Positions 7,824 through 16,554 of a stretch of 27,500 bases of DNA are shown piece after piece (within the stretch, counting starts at the first letter, position 1; each line of letters begins with the position of its first letter). The stretch comes from Mesostigma viride (Eukaryota > Streptophyta > Mesostigmatophyceae > Mesostigmatales > Mesostigmataceae): assembly GCA_009746045.1 (NCBI GenBank), contig RPFO01000038.1, positions 894,695 through 922,194 of the forward strand, in the 5' to 3' direction. The notes beneath the pieces were generated by a model. That model saw only the letters and a list, made by a program, of their open reading frames with translations. It was not told where the DNA came from and ran no database searches. The position numbers were made by a program, and so were the translations under genes.

Positions 7824-8926
7824 CGGTTCTTGTCGGGACGGGACCGACCCGGCGAACGGGCGGCTCGACCGACCTGACCAAGCTCGTTTCCGAGGTTGTT
7901 GAGCGCAACCAGAAACGGCCCCAGGTGGAACCGGATGCCCAGCGAGAAGTTAGACGTCGCGCATGTACGAACGAGGTGTCGGCGGGCAGCGTCTCCGCGG
8001 ATTCCCAGAGTCCGCGCCGAGAGGCTCGAACTTACTCCGAGCGGGTGGCCCGCGTGGAGGCGTCCCGCGCCCATCTACCAGAGAGGCGTGGCCCGATACC
8101 AGCGGTGGGCTTTATATCTCCCGCGCAGGGGTCGTTGATCGTACAGCCGGCGCCATGGACGGTGGGCGCTTACGTCAGTGCGTTTCCCGGCCCACAACGA
8201 GTACGCCCCTTACGCGAGTTTCGGGGTGTTCCCGTCTACATTGAACTCCCACCACCGCCGTTCGTGGCCGTCGCCAGCGCGGACTATCACCGACCGCAAC
8301 CGCTGCACTTTGAGGCAGGAACCCATGCGTATGTGGAGCGAGGCTCCATGCGCGAGCTAGTCTGTTTCGACTTGCACCCAGGGAGGGCGGCCCCGCGACC
8401 CCAGGACTGCCTCGAATCGACGCCAGAGGGTTCTGGTACGCGTTACGGCCCCAAGCGGGAGCTGCCAAAATACATGGTAGATGGTAAACCTCGAAAGGTT
8501 GACTGTCCCAAGTATGCTCCGTGCGAGGGAGAGGCATTCCTCGACTGGGTTGTGCCCAACTTTGTGAGGGCTCCGGGCTTTCGCTTCAACGCTCTCCAGG
8601 TGCGCGTCGTAGTGTTGACCATGGCGGGGGGTTTCTTTGCGGAGCATGGATGTGGGGTTATTGATTGGAACGCGGGCACAATCATGTTCACGCACCCGCA
8701 ATACCTGGCCGCATTCATGTCGTACTGGCCCACCGGGACGTGGGTAGACCTCGCTCAAACGCGCACCAACGTGAACGAATACCAGCTCGCATACAATGCG
8801 GATCACCTCGCTAATCCCGGGAAGATCCTCGAGGAAATTGGTGAGCAGGGTCGCCAGGTACTCCACGAGTATCGTCAACGGAAGGCGCGGTCGGGAGGGG
8901 TGGGCCCTAGCATTGGAGGAATGTGA
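7820..8926 (+). CDS. Third ORF of the retrotransposon, unknown function
   Basis: This intact 368-aa ORF lies after pol and before the LTR. The N-terminal 110 residues are charged and likely disordered. From about residue 125 there is Pro-rich sequence (YIELPPPPF), then a compact-looking domain at about 225-350 with CPKYAPCEGEAFLDWVVPNF, a hydrophobic strand VRVVVLTMAGGFF, and Trp/Tyr-rich text near SYWPTGTWVD. A helix ends the protein (LEEIGEQGRQVLHEYRQRKA). There is no signal peptide or membrane segment, so it is not an envelope protein despite the position. The hydrophobic-helical make-up would suit a capsid-like or nucleic-acid-binding role, which is speculation. Its codons resemble those of pol, and unlike pol it is unbroken. 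Confidence 0.7.
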   Translation: MTVLVGTGPTRRTGGSTDLTKLVSEVVERNQKRPQVEPDAQREVRRRACTNEVSAGSVSADSQSPRREARTYSERVARVEASRAHLPERRGPIPAVGFISPAQGSLIVQPAPWTVGAYVSAFPGPQRVRPLREFRGVPVYIELPPPPFVAVASADYHRPQPLHFEAGTHAYVERGSMRELVCFDLHPGRAAPRPQDCLESTPEGSGTRYGPKRELPKYMVDGKPRKVDCPKYAPCEGEAFLDWVVPNFVRAPGFRFNALQVRVVVLTMAGGFFAEHGCGVIDWNAGTIMFTHPQYLAAFMSYWPTGTWVDLAQTRTNVNEYQLAYNADHLANPGKILEEIGEQGRQVLHEYRQRKARSGGVGPSIGGM

Positions 8927-9857
8927 GGGTCGCGACCTCCTCATGGACAGTCTTGCAGACGGGATGACGAGTTCAGCGCTTGCGCGCGCATCTCCGCACA
9001 GGCAAGACGTGATTCAGCTTGGTGGTCCTCCCTGCATCGACCGTATTGGACAGTTCTGCACGCGAGCACCTCCCGTAGTCGCTGATGACGACTGCCGTGA
9101 TCCATATTTTGGCCTTTGCTCGGCGGTGGCGTTTACAACGCTGTCACATGCTGGCGCGTGCGCGCCCCGCGGATCACTGTTGCGCACCCCAACTGTTGCG
9201 TGCCCGCCACTGTGCATGGTCGCGCGCAACATGTCTGCCACGCGCGATTATTATCCCAGTTGTGATAAGCATCGTCGCCTGCAACCATGCATCCGGTAGT
9301 ATTGGTATCGGTCGACCCCATCAATTGGGTTAATTGTCTTGCATGGCGTTGATTGGTGTGCGCCTCTGATTCGGGTCGCTGGCGGAATTTTATATGCTGC
9401 CGCGGCCCTGCACTAGCGCGGTCGCCAGGGAGGGCAGCGGTGAGAGGGAAATTAATTGATGGATTTGTGGGAAGTGGGGGAGATTCCAGGAAGGATTATG
9501 GGGGTTCCTGTTCCTGCTGTTCCAGTCCAGAGATCCAGAGTCCAGTCACATTGCCCTCATGAATTGCAACGGGATGGCGACAGCATCCCATCGGCTATCA
9601 AGGAATTGTCCTTGTGTGGCAACGCCGGGGAGAATTGGCTTTACTAACCCGCTGGCGAACAGGGGTTGGGACATAGTATCCCCATGGCCGATTTTGTACT
9701 ATTGTTCTCTATAGCTGACTGCCCAGCCTGGGCAATTGTCGCTTTTGTGTGTTGCTTGTTTTGCTTGCAAGAGCTTCTTTTTTTTCTTGTTTGTTTGTTT
9801 GTGTTAATTGTCTTGTTGCGTGCGCCCCAAGCCTGGACGATATAGCTATCGTCCCCT
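8927..9857 (+). other. 3' untranslated region of the retrotransposon
   Basis: This is a 930-bp stretch without a supported gene. One frame stays open to 9299 and could be a frameshifted tail of the third ORF, but it lacks recognisable content. A perfect inverted repeat TGCCCAG-C-CTGGGCA lies near 9719-9733, a T-rich tract near 9777-9803, and an 8-bp-stem hairpin GGACGATA-TAGC-TATCGTCC at 9835-9854, just before the polypurine tract. Confidence 0.5.
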
Positions 9858-9871
9858 GGGGAAGGGAGGAG
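9858..9871 (+). other. Polypurine tract
   Basis: GGGGAAGGGAGGAG is an uninterrupted purine run placed directly before TGTTACG. In LTR retrotransposons this tract resists RNase H and primes plus-strand DNA, so it sits at the 5' edge of the 3' LTR. Position and composition agree. Confidence 0.75.
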
Positions 9872-10538
9872 TGTTACGGCCCAGACCTTTGTATGGGCGT
9901 AACAATGCCTTCAATAAATAAGTCGAAAGTCATTTGTTATTCGTTTGGGACTTTCGATAGCTCGCTTTCATAGTCCGCCGGACTATAGGACTCAATTCGG
10001 GACTTATTTGGGAATTTGTCCTAAGTTCGGGACTTTGTGTGTTTATTTGGTACTTTGTGTGTTCCGGACCAGTTATTTTGGGCCTAGCCAGAAGTACGAG
10101 ATCTTCTAGGGGCCGGGCCGGCCCTAGACGTCATACAGAACCTATTGGGGCTTGACGGCAGTATCTGGAAGATCGGCGCGCATGTCGGCGCGCCTGCACA
10201 CCAACTTGCCAGCTTGGTAGCGCAGCTAGGTGAAATTGGTCTGTGGACGATGGACTCTCTCTCTTTGGTTTGATGATTAATGAAACGAGTGTTGACGACT
10301 CTCTCAGACCAGGGGGCACTAATCCGGATGTCATTTGCCTCATGACATGCCGTGTTATATAGCTAGATTAATTAATCATGCTATAAGGCCTAGCTGAGGA
10401 TAAACCGCTGCTCAGTTAGTCAATTTACTGCGATCTTTGCTTGCTATCGCGGTACGCGGATGCGCGGCTATGCCGGCTTATTAAACTGCACCTTATACTA
10501 GATTAGATCTTTCGCACCGTCCGGCTCGGGACGTAACA
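9872..10538 (+). repeat. Putative 3' LTR
   Basis: It starts TGTTACG right after the polypurine tract and is proposed to end with the exact complement CGTAACA at 10532-10538, giving 7-bp inverted termini and a TG...CA ending. It contains AATAAATAAG near 9914, repeated GGGACTT/ACTTTGTGTG words at about 9990-10070, and a TATATA box at 10356-10361. The start is well supported. The end is inferred because the other LTR lies outside the window. An alternative CGTAACA at 9898-9904 forms a short hairpin with the start and is too close to be the LTR end. Confidence 0.55.
10356..10361 (+). promoter_or_regulatory. TATA box in putative LTR
   Basis: TATATA lies in GTGTTATATAGC, about 180 bp before the proposed LTR end. 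This is a plausible U3 promoter position, leaving some 150 bp for R and U5. The support is sequence match and location only. Confidence 0.35.
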
Positions 10539-10959
10539 TGCAGCAACACACGTGAGGCGGGCTCGCAAGAGATGCCCAATTGGCACTGGCCTATCTATTC
10601 TTTATATATACTTGTGCACTGTGCTTTGCTAGTCCTGAGCAGCCTAGGAGGCCTGCTCAGTAATAACACTCCCGGTACAGTATTCACAACCTGTACAGCG
10701 CCCAGTTCCTATACAGTAGGTCTGCCATACAGGCACAGTGACCACAGAGTACAGTCCACAGTGATTATTGCATCTGCACCTAGAAGTCCAGGACTAAGCC
10801 TGCGGTATACCAACAGACCACAGGTTAAGGTTCCTATTTCCTGCGTACGACGTATTAATCCAATACCGTCGTAGGTTCAGCACCTAATTCCTGTCAGCCC
10901 AGGAATTACTGTCGACCCCATATGTTGTCGGCAAATATTCACGCACGACTTATAAGTTC
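10539..10959. other. Intergenic flank between retrotransposon and LINE copy A
   Basis: No gene is supported. A TATA-like TTTATATATA at 10601-10610 is followed by sequence rich in TACAG and CACAG words. If the LTR actually extends further than called, part of this belongs to it. Confidence 0.3.
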
Positions 10960-11326
10960 TATAGAAGAACAGACAGCCGGCTCGCGCTCGCGCGCGACCG
11001 GGAAGTCGGAACGCCATAACTTTCTTAAGAAAAATCAATTGATACTTGTCGGAATGAACTCGTTCCGGTGCCGCTGGAATCGCAGAGATATGCCGAATCA
11101 GGAACACGCCAATGCGCTTGGCGTTAACTCCATCGCCGGCGTGCTAGCCAGCGGTGAAGGGCGTTCAACTTGTATTCACAGATGAAAGAACTTAGCGCCC
11201 ATTCCCATATGCAAAAAGACGACAGGTCGCGCAGTCGCCCAGGCGAACCTGGCTGGTCTGAGCGTGATTTTGACGTTGATAGGCTCTTTACCACCTTCGA
11301 CGTCAACCGGGCCTGCCTTTTTCGAC

Positions 11327-11938
11327 ATGCCACCCATCAAGATACTGGAGCTCGTGTTTTACGGGTCACACACCTCACTGCTGCATGGCCCTGTGCCAGC
11401 AACTCAATTTCAACACCCAATTTTTCCGCAACGGAGCTGACGGCCGGTTTTCCCACCGCGTATCAGACTCGTCGACCAACCTGGCCGGCTGGCGGTCTCG
11501 CCCCCGTCTTCAGCTCGCAGCTCTCTTTACCCTCACTAAGTGCTCGGCCGAGGACCCGTTCTGCACCCCGCCCCCATTACCGAATCCACCTTCGTCCACC
11601 ACCTCCACGCCGCCCTCTCACAGCACGTGACGCCCATTGCTGCAGATGTGGCAGCTGTGGGTCGCACGCTGGCTGCTGAGCTCCCCACCATCCCCACCGC
11701 CACCGCCGCCCTAGCTCCTCGCCTCCGTCCCCCCCTCCCCCCTCCGCCTCCACCGAATCCATCACCGCGCCCAGCTCCGCGACATCGACCAGCGTCTTAA
11801 TTAAGGACAATGCCATCGCTATCGAGGTCCTGCTGAACACCGCAGGCCTCACCGCCCAGGCAGTGAAGGACAACGCCAAGCCAGCCCCGGCTGGCCTGGC
11901 CAGCCGGCGATGCTCCTACCATCCCGACCTGGGCGGAC
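11327..11938 (+). pseudogene. ORF1 N-terminal region of copy A, frame-disrupted
   Basis: Fragments in different frames resemble copy B: LVFYGSHTSLLHGPVP against B's CIFFGDVLRLAIRPVP, and QHVTPIAADVAAVGRTL (near 11620-11670) against B's QHVTPLAADVAAIGGTL. The region is Ala/Pro/Thr-rich and would be the disordered and helical N-terminus of ORF1p. Frame changes between the fragments mean it is not translatable as one piece. Confidence 0.55.
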
Positions 11939-12487
11939 ATGCTTAAGCAGCACGCCACCTCCACCACCTCCGCCGCGTCGCAGCCCAGCTCCAGCGGCAG
12001 ACGCTTGACCTCCGCGAGGAGGCCGAGCTCCCCATGCAAGCGCAGCCTCAACGCCATACTCAAGAACTTCGACATGCAGGAAGGTGAGAATTCCGAGAAG
12101 CTTGCACGTGCGTTTGAGAGCAAAATCCTTGATCGCATGGGCCTTCTTGGTGAGATTAAGCTGGTCGCCCACCGCCTTATACCCCGCGCGCGGGGTAAGG
12201 CAGGGGCGCCTCCGCTTCTTCTCATCTTTGAGAGCCCATCGGACAAGATTTCGTTTCTCAGACGCCGCAAGCGGCTCGAGAACACTCCCTTCACCGTGGA
12301 CGACGACTTGACCCTGGCGCAGCAACAACGGCGACGGTCGAGCTATGCATGGCCGACCTACCTCCAGCTCCGGCAGACCAAGGCGGGGCAGCCGGTGTAC
12401 TGGAAGGGGGCGGCCATTTACGTCGGCCACAAGCCCTGGCATGCGACTCCCGTGGCCCCAGCGACTCCAGTCGACGCCCCAGCTTAG
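11939..12487 (+). CDS. L1-type ORF1 protein, RRM and C-terminal domain (copy A)
   Basis: This is a continuous 182-residue frame to TAG 12485-12487. Residues about 38-110 fit the RRM of L1 ORF1p, with first strand NAILKNF and later RLIPRARGKAG and a PLLLIFES strand. Residues 112-167 fit the ORF1p C-terminal domain: FTVDDDLTLAQQQRRR, WPTYLQLRQ, PVYWKGAAIYV and HKPW. In LINE-1 this protein coats element RNA as a trimer and acts as a nucleic-acid chaperone. The listed ATG is probably internal to a longer original ORF1, as copy B shows. The match is by motif order and family knowledge, not a database search. Confidence 0.72.
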   Translation: MLKQHATSTTSAASQPSSSGRRLTSARRPSSPCKRSLNAILKNFDMQEGENSEKLARAFESKILDRMGLLGEIKLVAHRLIPRARGKAGAPPLLLIFESPSDKISFLRRRKRLENTPFTVDDDLTLAQQQRRRSSYAWPTYLQLRQTKAGQPVYWKGAAIYVGHKPWHATPVAPATPVDAPA

Positions 12488-12939
12488 GGGAATACATCAG
12501 TAGTAGTGTAGAATAGATAGACCATGGCCATGTACATGTACGCCTCCTACATGCATTATACCAGCTGATTCCCCGAGCACTATTTAGCCATGTACATGTG
12601 TGCCTATGATGTGCCACACTCCAGATGATGCCTAGCTTTATTTAGTTATGCTGTGCCCATGCAGAGAGCTGTTCTGTGCTGAGATGCCACGCTCTAGCTC
12701 TTGTATAGCTATCTATGCTGATCTTCCCCACCTATGACGGGCTCCCCTTAGCTGGGTGTTGCCCGAGACTCTGGGTGGTGGCAGGTGCCCTAGTGCACCT
12801 AGAGCAAGTGTTGTTTACATTCCCACCCTTGCAGGAAGTAGCTTAGAATGTATTATAGGCTCATATGCCCCTTCTCTGGGCTAGCTATGTGCTACAGATA
12901 CCATTGTCCCAACGGAGTTATGTTCCTAATTAATTAATT
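12488..12939 (+). other. 3' UTR and tail of LINE copy A
   Basis: It shares several blocks with copies B, C and D: GTGTAGAATAGA after the stop, GATCTTCCCC with GCTCCCCTTAGCTGGG, the GTGCACCTAGAGCAAG block, TTCCCACCCTTGCAGGAAGTAG, CATATGCCCCTTCTC and AACGGAGTTATGTTCCTAAT. The tail is TAAT repeats, not poly(A), as in several LINE clades with microsatellite tails. Confidence 0.8.
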
Positions 12940-13078
12940 CTGAAAAACTAATGGTTGATCAGGCCACTATGTGTGCTAGTCAAATTCCCCAGAAAACTCC
13001 ACACCGTCTCTCTCTTCTGAAATGACAAATTTTCCTCAATTGAGCACTACTATCACTATCTGATTTGAAGGACTCTAA

Positions 13079-13115
13079 ATGTTAAGCCTCCCAAGAAAAG
13101 TCCTTATTTTAGGAC
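13079..13115 (+). repeat. Left terminal inverted repeat
   Basis: ATGTTAAGCCTCCCA followed by GTCCTTATTTTAGGAC. The inner part is itself nearly palindromic, built on TAGGAC/GTCCTA words that recur at 13296-13315. Confidence 0.75.
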
Positions 13116-14642
13116 CAGTTTGAATTAAAAAATATATGTGCAAACATCAAATTTTGACCCTGGCATTTTTACCACTGACAGATAACACACTTTTTGAATT
13201 TTGGACAAAAACCTGGGTTCAAATAATTACATTTAGTGCCTGAATGGACCCTGGCCCATGGCAGGCCTCAAACCGCGAATTTGGTCAAAATGAGAATTTA
13301 GGACCAATAGGACCAATTAGTGTCAACGCATGACCATGCTATCCACACGGTCCCTTGAGCATCTTACGAGCGCTAGGGGACCCTACGAGGCCTTGGGATG
13401 GCGGGGCAGCGTATAACAAGGCCATACCCTGCTGTGGCTGCCTCTATATATACGCGTGGTTAACGGTGTCACAGATGGTGCAGGTAATGCAATATACGGT
13501 TGCATGGTTGCTGAGGTTGCCCGGCTTGAACATGGCCCACCCCTTGCGGTAAACTTTCTCTAAGCATATGCCAAACCTTCTTTGACATCACGGACATGCT
13601 GGCCACCACCCAGCGATGAAAAAACATTGCATTTGCATTGCAACTAACACATGAATGCAGCCAAATCAAGTTACAGAACAACGTTGTGCTAACATGCAAC
13701 GCTTTGTGAGCGAATTCAGGGTGCATGTAACATGTAAACCATATTGTATATACTGTCTGAGAACACCCTGAACGACTGCAGGCCATAGGACCATGGTTTA
13801 TAACTAACACATGAGTAAAACTGCTCTTACGCATGTGTGTTTTAGCTGCAGCGGACGACGAAGATAGAGACGTAAAAAATTGTATGACGTAAACCAACTA
13901 TGTGTGACAGTTATGTGCACACGTAGCGTCCCCTCTTTTTAGGCATAGCTTACTGACTCAAAACACCACAACAGCGTTGCCAGTTACACTCATGATCTAG
14001 GGCACCCCGGCACGTACCTGCTACTTACGTCGCCTCATTCCAGATGGTTGCAAAAAAGTCGCTGAAATCCGCAGCGAGGTCAGCTTTCCGAGAGCTGAGC
14101 GCACCAAAGCTGGCCAACCGGTTCGAAAATGATATAAACCACGCTTGTGCTGCGTTCTAGGTCCAAGAAATACCGAAAGTGAAGACCTATAAGGTGCGCT
14201 CGCTGCCCAGCCTGAACGTCCCTAAAACATGGTCGACAATGGAAATCGAGCAAGAATATCACGGCCCAGGCGCTCCCATGTCAAATACTCCTTTTATAAA
14301 CTCCAGACTATAATCAAAATCGTCCACAAAAATTTCCTGGCTTGATTCGCACCACCATTGCTAATACACTAACATGTTTGTGCCAAAATCGACCCTCCGC
14401 GAGCAGGCGATCTGCGACCCATTTGTGTTGTGCCGCTGTGCTACAGCGCTACACATAAAAACTTGCGCAGAAAATTTCACAGCCTTTAAGCATAACTAAC
14501 GACCTTTCGTTTTTGCTACTGGGCGCTCGAAATGATAAACGCACGTGAAAACGCCGGCCACGATTGTCAGGTCGCCATATCCACCTCAGATCATTCCCGC
14601 ACCCACTTTTTCGCTCCAAAATCGGTTATATTTTTGGTCGAG

Positions 14643-14782
14643 GTACCTACTTTCCCGCCATTATACCCGGTACCCGGGTACGGAATCCGGGTACCATGTG
14701 CCGGTACCACGGGTCGGGTACATCATGCCGGGTACGGTCCACATGGGGTACGGTCCATATAGTGACCCCCCCCCCCCGGTAC
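14643..14782. repeat. Cluster of nine GTAC motifs
   Basis: Nine GTAC cores occur in 140 bp, most in GGGTAC, GGTACC or CCGGGTACGG context, plus a C run at 14764-14777. Spacing is irregular, so this is not a simple tandem repeat. It lies inside the TIR element close to its right end. GTAC is the core bound by SBP-domain factors such as the algal copper regulator CRR1. Any regulatory role here is speculation. Confidence 0.5.
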
Positions 14783-14799
14783 CTCGGTTATAGTAAATT

Positions 14800-14852
14800 G
14801 GTCCTAAATTTAGGACAAAGTCCTAAATTAAGGACCGTGGGAGGCTTAACAT
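14800..14852 (-). repeat. Right terminal inverted repeat
   Basis: It ends TGGGAGGCTTAACAT, the exact complement of the left end. It carries two palindromes, GTCCTAAATTTAGGAC and GTCCTAAATTAAGGAC, next to each other; the left end has only one. Confidence 0.75.
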
Positions 14853-14999
14853 AAAAGCTTTCCGAATTGAATCCTGCGTCCGGGATCCTTTGCAGATGGA
14901 TATGTAGTCTCTTTCATGTAAAGGATGAGCAGATGCTTACCATGTGTCGCTCTAGTACACCACGGCCGGCGTTGATTGGCCGCGAATTAACTGACCATC

Positions 15000-15010
15000 T
15001 AAGGACGCCT
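15000..15010 (+). repeat. Target-site duplication, left of copy B
   Basis: TAAGGACGCCT here is repeated exactly at 16991-17001, bracketing copy B. An 11-bp duplication fits target-primed reverse transcription. Confidence 0.85.
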
Positions 15011-15171
15011 CCAAGCCACGAGCCACGAGCCACGAGGTAGCCATGGCTGACGGCGGAGCTCATAACTTTCACGTTTGAGCACCGAATTTAGCCGTGAATA
15101 TCACTATCGCTTCGTCTTTCTAAGACGCACATGCTGGTACTGTATAATTTTCCGAATCTAAAACGCAATAT

Positions 15172-16554
15172 ATGACGAGCAAACGTCCTTTGACGCAGCG
15201 CAGTCTGGCGGATGCGATCGGCCATGAAAATCCGTCTGCAGCTCAGGCTGCAGCTTCGCCCTCAGGTCCGGCAGGCAGCGGTGACACTAGTCGTGCACTG
15301 GTGGTCGCCCAGCAACCTCCCGGGCCTTACTGCCTCGCCATCGGCATCGCCTGACCCGAAACGCACCCGCTCCGCCGACAAAACAGGAGGGTCTTCACGC
15401 CCCTCTGAATTAACCGCGCTTTCGGCCCAAACCTTTCCAGGTCGATGATCACGACTGGACCAACATGTCTCCGGACGATGCTATATGCAATGCATCTTCT
15501 TCGGGGACGTACTACGCCTCGCTATACGACCTGTGCCTCCATCTCCACGACCTTGATCGCCTCCTCTGCAGCAACGGCAGCCGCTGGACCGGCCAACATC
15601 AACATGCTGTTCGGCTGCCCCCGCCCCCAACTGCAGCACGCCATCCTCAACTCCCTTCTCCAGCGCTCGGACGGCGAGATCTGGGCTCCATCCATTTCCG
15701 CCCCCACCCTCCGCTCCATCCTCACGGAAGCCTTCCAGCAGCACGTGACCCCCCTTGCTGCCGACGTAGCAGCAATCGGTGGCACGCTGACTGCTGAACT
15801 TCCTCACATTTCCACCGCCGCCGCCTCCACCTCCACTGCCATCTCCGCCTTCACTCAGCCGACATCACAGCCCAGCTCCTCGACCTCGACCAACGTACGC
15901 CTTCAAGCCACCGCCACCGCCCTTAAGAGCTTGCATGACACCGCCGGCCTCACCGCCCAGGCGGTGAAGGACATCGCCGCCCAGCCGGCGCCTGCTGGCC
16001 CGGCCGGCGATGCTCCCTCCACCTGGGCGGACTTGCTTAAGCAGCACACCACCTCCACCACCTCCACCATCTCGGCACAACTCAAGCAACAAGCCCTCCT
16101 CGACCTTCGATCGCGAGGAAGCCGACATCGCCCGGCGCAGCCACAATGTCATCGTCAAGCACTTCGACCAGCCGGCAGGTGAGACCTCCACGAGCCTTCT
16201 TGAGGCATTTAAGCGCGACATTTTTGCCCCCATGCTACTCACTGGTGAGCTGGACATGTCGGCTGTCCGCCTCCCCCGCGCGCGGGGGAAGGCTGGCCCG
16301 GCACCCGCGTGCTCCTCACCTTTAAGTACATGGCGGACAAGCTGGCGTTCTTTAAAAGCCGCAAGAAGCTTTCGAGGACTCGCTTCACGCTGGACGACGA
16401 CTTGACCCTGGCCCAGCAACAGCGGCGACGCGAGCTATGGCCGACCTACCTTCAGCTCCGGCAGAGCGCAGGGGGGAAGCCGGTGTACTGGAGGGGGGCG
16501 GTCATCCACGTCGACCACAAGCCCTGGCAGCCCCCTCCTGCCACCTCAGACTAG
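15172..16554 (+). pseudogene. L1-type ORF1 protein of copy B, several frameshifts
   Basis: The start ATG at 15172 gives MTSKRPLTQRSLADAIGHEN, a basic, probably disordered head. The frame then changes repeatedly (about 15330, 15440, 15550, 16085 and 16300). A long helical Ala/Thr/Ser segment with QHVTPLAADVAAIGGTL follows. An RRM-like part has ARRSHNVIVKHFDQPAGE near 16130-16183 and AVRLPRARGKAG near 16262-16297. The C-terminal domain has FTLDDDLTLAQQQRRR, WPTYLQLRQ, PVYWRGAVIHV and HKPW. Domain order and motifs agree with copy A and with L1 ORF1p. It is too broken to express as read. Confidence 0.7.

Larger units (their letters stand above)
1..10538 (+). mobile_element. Ty3/gypsy chromovirus, degenerate copy, 5' LTR outside window
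   Basis: Domains run in the order hybrid-binding domain ORF, Gag, protease, reverse transcriptase, RNase H, integrase, chromodomain, extra ORF, polypurine tract, putative LTR. RT/RNase H before integrase marks Ty3/gypsy, and the chromodomain at the integrase C-terminus marks the chromovirus branch. Visible motifs are a CCHC knuckle, DTG protease site, YLDD, and an integrase D-35-E core. The frame changes at about 978-982, 1800, 1998, 4591, 4961, 5540-5700 and 6800, so the copy cannot make a full polyprotein as read. No match to the putative 3' LTR is seen at the left edge, so the 5' LTR should lie upstream. The right boundary depends on the LTR call and is less certain. Confidence 0.9.
10960..12939 (+). 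mobile_element. LINE-derived, ORF1-only element, copy A
   Basis: The 3' half matches copy B closely in arrangement: an L1-type ORF1 ending in TYLQLRQ and GHKPW motifs, then about 450 bp of 3' UTR with the shared TTACATTCCCACCCTTGCA block, and AACGGAGTTATGTTCCTAAT plus a TAAT tail at 12911-12939. No endonuclease or reverse transcriptase follows ORF1. The 5' limit is uncertain: similarity to B is clear from about 11320, and a shared CATAACTTTC (11015 here, 15060 in B) suggests a start near 10960. No target-site duplication was found. Confidence 0.72.
13079..14852. mobile_element. Non-autonomous DNA transposon with terminal inverted repeats
   Basis: A perfect 15-bp terminal inverted repeat ATGTTAAGCCTCCCA (13079-13093) has its complement at 14838-14852. 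Similarity continues inward through palindromic AGTCCTTATTTTAGGACC-type sequence at both ends. The element is 1774 bp. ORFs inside are short and show no transposase motifs, so it would depend on an enzyme encoded elsewhere. A TATA-like CTATATATAC lies near 13443. No clear target-site duplication was found, so the superfamily is undetermined. Confidence 0.72.

Noticed and set aside
7820-8926. Envelope gene in the env position
   Set aside because: There is no signal peptide, transmembrane helix or glycoprotein-like Cys pattern.
8796-9299. 167-aa ORF running past the third ORF
   Set aside because: The first part is a shadow of the third ORF, and the rest has no recognisable domain; a frameshifted tail cannot be shown.
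9312-9322. GTCGACCCCAT word shared with 10911 and 25981
   Set aside because: The three occurrences share no flanking sequence and lie in unrelated contexts, so probably chance.
9872-9904. A 33-bp LTR bounded by TGTTACG and CGTAACA
   Set aside because: It is far too short for an LTR; better read as a hairpin at the LTR start.
14120-14128. tRNA B-box-like GGTTCGAAA
   Set aside because: There is no matching A box and no cloverleaf around it.
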